Shown in pieces: positions 60,407 through 64,000 of a DNA stretch of 64,000 bases. Under the pieces are notes generated by a model, which was not told where the DNA came from, did no database searches, and was given only the letters and a program-made list of their open reading frames with translations. The stretch spans positions 7,348,001-7,412,000 of the forward strand of contig NZ_CP127294.1 of NCBI RefSeq assembly GCF_030285625.1, read 5' to 3'. How positions within the stretch are numbered: the first letter of the stretch is position 1; every line of letters begins with the position of its first letter. The DNA is from Amycolatopsis sp. 2-15 (GTDB lineage Bacteria; Actinomycetota; Actinomycetes; Mycobacteriales; Pseudonocardiaceae). The translations under genes and the position numbers were made by a program.

Positions 60407-63400
60407 TATTTTCCCTCCGTGACATTAACATTTACATTTGGAAACTGTTTCTTAAACTGATATATTGCCGACCGACACGAGATGCATACAGGGTTTTCTG
60501 TATGCAGGTTGATCGTACCACGCACTTCAGGAGATGCCTCACCGAGCTCATTGGCTACATAGTTTAGGATTTTTATCTCCGTATCAAAGTCTCGGATATT
60601 ATTCCCCGTGTTGAACGCGAATAGCCTTTGCGGATTTCCCTCGGCTCCGATTTCGGGAACTGCCCCCTTCCTGATAGCCTGCCCACTCACCGACTGAAGG
60701 ATCTCGGTAGATTTTCCTTCAATTGAAACCTCGGCGGCGGCAACATTTGCCGAGGCTCGAACGGATCCATTTGCCAACCCGAAAAGCCGGACAGCATCGG
60801 CAGCCTCCTTTGCCACGTTTCCGCCTTGACTCGCGGCGGAAGCGAGCGCTCCCAGTTGCCCACCCGCGAAAGCCGCAGCAAGACTGAGTGCGAAGTCGCC
60901 AGCTCCAGCAATAGTCGCATTTCGATCACATTCACCGCCGTGATCCAAGCAGTATGTTGCCGCAATTACCTTGGCACCCTCGGCATCGTTTGGGTGCGCA
61001 ATGAGGTAACTATGCGCCTTTTCGCAGCCAGTCCTGCCATAGCAAATGCTTTCATGATCAGATATCTGGTTACCCCACCAATCTCCTGAATCATGAAGGA
61101 CGGAAGTGAACCATGCGTCAAGGTCGACTGGGTCGGACGTTTTCGGAGAGTAAGCTTTAGTCCATACGGCTCGTGCTTCACGGTAAGCTTTTTCATCGGC
61201 GCGTCGATTTTGCGCATCGGCTCCCCCGAGTCGATGGGACCGTAGGTACCGTACATCTTGTCTCGACACTGCTTAGTGTCGCAACCGGGACCATACGACG
61301 GGTCTAGGCCTGACGGGTCACTGAGCGCGATAGGGCTGTTATTCGCGTAAGAGTATCCGTTTATCTGTTGTGGGTTCGCTGCATCGAAAATCGGGTCTAG
61401 CGACGCGAAACGCGCGGTAGAAGAGTCGTACGCACGGGCGCCGAGCTGGGTGAGGCTCGTGGAACCGTCCTCAGTGCCGCCGACGAAGCCGCGGTCGCCG
61501 GGGAGGTCGGCGGCAGCGCCGCGCGGAGCGCCGAACGGGGTTTGGCGGCGTTGGGTGACGCTCAGGTCAGTCGAGTTGATGGCCACCTGGCTGGTGCCCT
61601 GGTGGTCACCAGCCAACCAGGTCAACGTCCCCCCGGTGCGGACGCCGACGGTCGCACCACCATGGCTGTAGTAACGAGTCGTAGCGGCCTGGCCGGCATT
61701 GTCGACGTGGACCTCTTGACCACCGAGGTAAAGGGTGGTGCCGGTGGGATCGTGGCGGAGCAGGCGGCTGTCGTCGGCGTCGTAGGTGTAGCTGGTCTTG
61801 GTCGTGCCCTCCGTCACGGAGTCAAGCTGGCCCTCGACCGTCCAGTCGAGGTTCTGTGTTGCCGACGTGCCCGGGCGGGTCTTGGTGTTGCCGACCTGGT
61901 CGTAGGTGTACGCAGCGTCCGGCTTGCCGGGAGTGCTGATCGAGTTCAGCAGGTGCGGCTTCGCAGCACCAGGGTCGGCGTAGTTGTAGTTGCGGGTTAC
62001 GTCGCCGGTGCCGGTGTGCTGGGTGTCGGTGAGCCGGTTGCCGGACTTGTCGTAGGTGAAGGACTGCCAGTACGGAGCCGGGCCCGTCAGAGAAGTCGTC
62101 GTGGGGTCGTTGTCACAAGCGCCGGCAGACGGAGTCCACGCGTCGGTCAGCCGCTGGAGGTAGTCGTAGCGGAAGCACTGGTTGTCCGAGGGCTGGTCCA
62201 GCGGCGTGTCGGAGATCGACGTGATGTTGCCGGCGGGGTTGTAGACGTAGTGGGTGTCCGCCTGCATCGGGTGCGGAACCTCGGCGTCGACGATGGTGCG
62301 ATCCAAACGCCGGGTGTGCTCGTCGTAGTAGTACGACAGCCAGGCCCGGTGATCGGTTTCGCCGAGCTGCAGACGCTGGATCTCACCGTAGGGGCTGTAG
62401 TCGGACGACGTGACGTAGTCATCGTCGCCGGTCGTGGTGAGCGGGTCGCCGAGATCGTCGTAGACGTAGAGCATGCTCTCGGCGGTCGCGTCAGCGGTGG
62501 CGGGGAAGCTTGATCCGCCGAGGCTGCCGTCGGGGTTGTAGGACAAAAACGTCTGGTAAGAGCCAGCAAGCTTCGGTCCCTCGACGGCCGGAATCGTCAC
62601 CGTCTGGATTGCCGGTTGGTACAGCGGCGAGTACGCGTTAACCTTCTCGGTGTAGGCGTTGCCGTTGATCCAGCGGGTGGAGCTGGCTACCTGGCCAACG
62701 CCCTTGAAAGCGGTGTCGTAGGCCCATTCGGCGAGCTTCGTACCCGCGGTGCTGCCCTGGTATTCGCCGGTCTTCCGACCCAAGTCGTCGTAGCTGTAGG
62801 CGAGCGTGACGTTGCGGGCGTCGGTCGTGCTCGTCTGCTGACCGAGCTGGTTGTACGTGTACGTCGTCGCGCCGCGGTCGGGGTCGTCGGCCTGCTTGAG
62901 CTGGCCATGGATGTCGTAGGTGTACGCCCAGTGATTGCCGCTCGAGTCCGTGACCGAAGCCAGCTGGTCGCCGGGCGTGTAGGTGTACGTGGTTTCGTCG
63001 TAGTCCCCAGTGGGCTGCGGGCCGTGGTACTGCCGCAGCGCACTGGTGTGGCCGCGTGCGTCGGTGATGGTGGTCGTGGCGACCCCACCGGCCGGCGGGG
63101 TCACGTTGGTCCGGTCACCGCCGTACGTAGTCGTGCTGCGCCACTTCTCCACGCCGCCCGCCTCGTAGATCGAGGCGGTGGGACGACCCGCGCCGTCGAA
63201 CTGGGTGAGGGTCAAACCTGGGATCTCGGTGTCGCTGGCGACCCAGAGCTTCGTGTCGACGTTCTGGTCGTTGAAGAACGGCTGAGTCGTCTTGTACGCG
63301 CGGTTCTGCGAGTCGTAGCGGGTGTCCACCAGCAGGCGACCGCCGCCGGGGGCCGGAGTCTGCACCTGGCGCGGACGGTAGAAGCTGTCGTAGATCGTGG

Positions 63401-64000
63401 TCGAGGTGGTGAACCGGCCGTTGGCGTTGATCTGCGTCGCGGAAACGGAGCTCGGTGCGTCGTTCCGGATGTCGTAGGCGTAGCGGAGGTTGCCCTGCGG
63501 GTTGTCCGAGCGGAGCCGATTCGGCTGCCACACCTCGGTGTTGCGGCCGAGCGCGTCGTAGGTGATCTCTGTGACGCGCGCGTTGGCGTCCGTGGTGGTC
63601 TTGGCGGCGCCCCACGCGGGTTCGAAGACCGTGGTGGTCTTCTGCTTGAGGGTGTTCGCGGTCTCCAGTTGGGTCACGGGGCCACCGGTGGCGGGCGTGT
63701 AGGTGCTCGTTGCCTGGTGGCCCGCGGCGTCGATCACCTTTGTGGTGCGGCCGTAGACATCGCGCTCGGTCTTCGCGGCTGTCCGGTAGACTGGGTTGCC
63801 AGCGTTGTACGCGTCGAGGTCCTGGGCGGTCGTGACATCACCGGTCGTGGGCGCGACGCCGTTGGCCTGGTTGTCGTACAACGACAAAGTGTCGGAAACG
63901 ACGTCGCGCGGGTAGACCGGCGTTGTTCCGCAGCTGACGGCGGTGTTTTCGACGCGGGACGGGTACGACAGCAGCCACAGCGAGGTGTTCTGCGCATAGG
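60406..64000 (-). CDS. RHS-repeat polymorphic toxin with C-terminal deaminase (5' end outside window, frameshift at G5)
   Basis: The frame is open from the window edge (YAQNTSLWLLSYPSRVENTA) to about 61225 with many YD repeats (YDALGRNTEV, YDIHGQLKQADDPDRGATTY, YDDLGRKTGEY, YDKSGNRLTD, YTYDADDSRLLRH). The RHS core is LTQLGARAYDSSTARFASLD and GYSYANNSPIALSDPSG. At a run of five G (61223-61227, plus-strand C5) the frame must shift once to continue with DEKAYREARAVWTKAYSPKT. The tip reads DFDTEIKILNYVANELGEAS and GTINLHTENPVCISCRSAIY, with zinc and catalytic residues DTE ... PVCxxC, matching the Toxin-deaminase (BURPS668_1122-like) class. The toxin ends at TAA 60406. Lower GC marks the toxin end as exchanged DNA. 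Confidence 0.8.

Overview
This is high-GC actinomycete DNA. Codon use, GTG/TTG starts, GAF-ANTAR, DUF5994 and DUF6307 proteins, an isorenieratene-type carotenoid cluster and AbrB-integrase modules point to Pseudonocardiaceae (Amycolatopsis-like). That assignment is inference from protein families; no rRNA or other marker lies in the window. There is no tRNA, rRNA or CRISPR array.

Layout. 1-2.9 kb: the end of a carotenoid operon (crtYc-crtYd-crtT-crtU) with start/stop overlaps at every junction. 3-21 kb: a gene graveyard. Fragments of integrases, resolvases, a DNA ligase, hydrolases and regulators are fused end to end around a few intact genes (IS701 element, P-loop kinase, alpha/beta hydrolase, HPF, cupin, YceI). 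A Hint/GIY-YIG polymorphic toxin end with its DUF4240 immunity gene lies at 17.7-19.2 kb. 21-30 kb: a GAF-ANTAR regulator, an SDR-TetR pair with its operator, a secreted SGNH hydrolase, a DUF998 protein and a lipoprotein solute-binding protein. 30-35 kb: a decayed surface protein, a 210 bp direct duplication around a secreted protein gene, and scrambled IS3 copies. 36-41 kb: a stress-type set (DUF4383, broken hemerythrin, anti-sigma kinase, STAS antagonist, DUF5994, DUF6307). 41.6-45.4 kb: a broken fatty-acid desaturase and an IS481 transposase interrupted by an IS110 element. 45.7-50 kb: a MarR-controlled FMN reductase/MFS exporter unit and two convergent response regulators with degenerate receivers. 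50-60 kb: a decayed acyl-CoA carboxylase, an MFS gene, a serine recombinase 3' half, a toxin fragment, lipoprotein and amidase genes and an IS5 element. 60-64 kb, minus strand: an RHS polymorphic toxin with a C-terminal deaminase and an ankyrin-type immunity gene, running off the window.

The most notable item is the IS110 element at 44026-45300. Its boundaries are fixed exactly because it interrupts a recognisable IS481 gene at a CT dinucleotide. Its 220 bp non-coding left end holds two short segment pairs matching the interrupted target and the element's own ends, as expected of a bridge RNA with target- and donor-binding loops.

Many genes here carry frameshifts, and four carry in-frame TAG codons. 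This may be real decay of an accessory region, but clustered homopolymer shifts (61.2 kb G5, 3.83 kb A6G4) could also be assembly errors. Frameshift calls should be read with that in mind.
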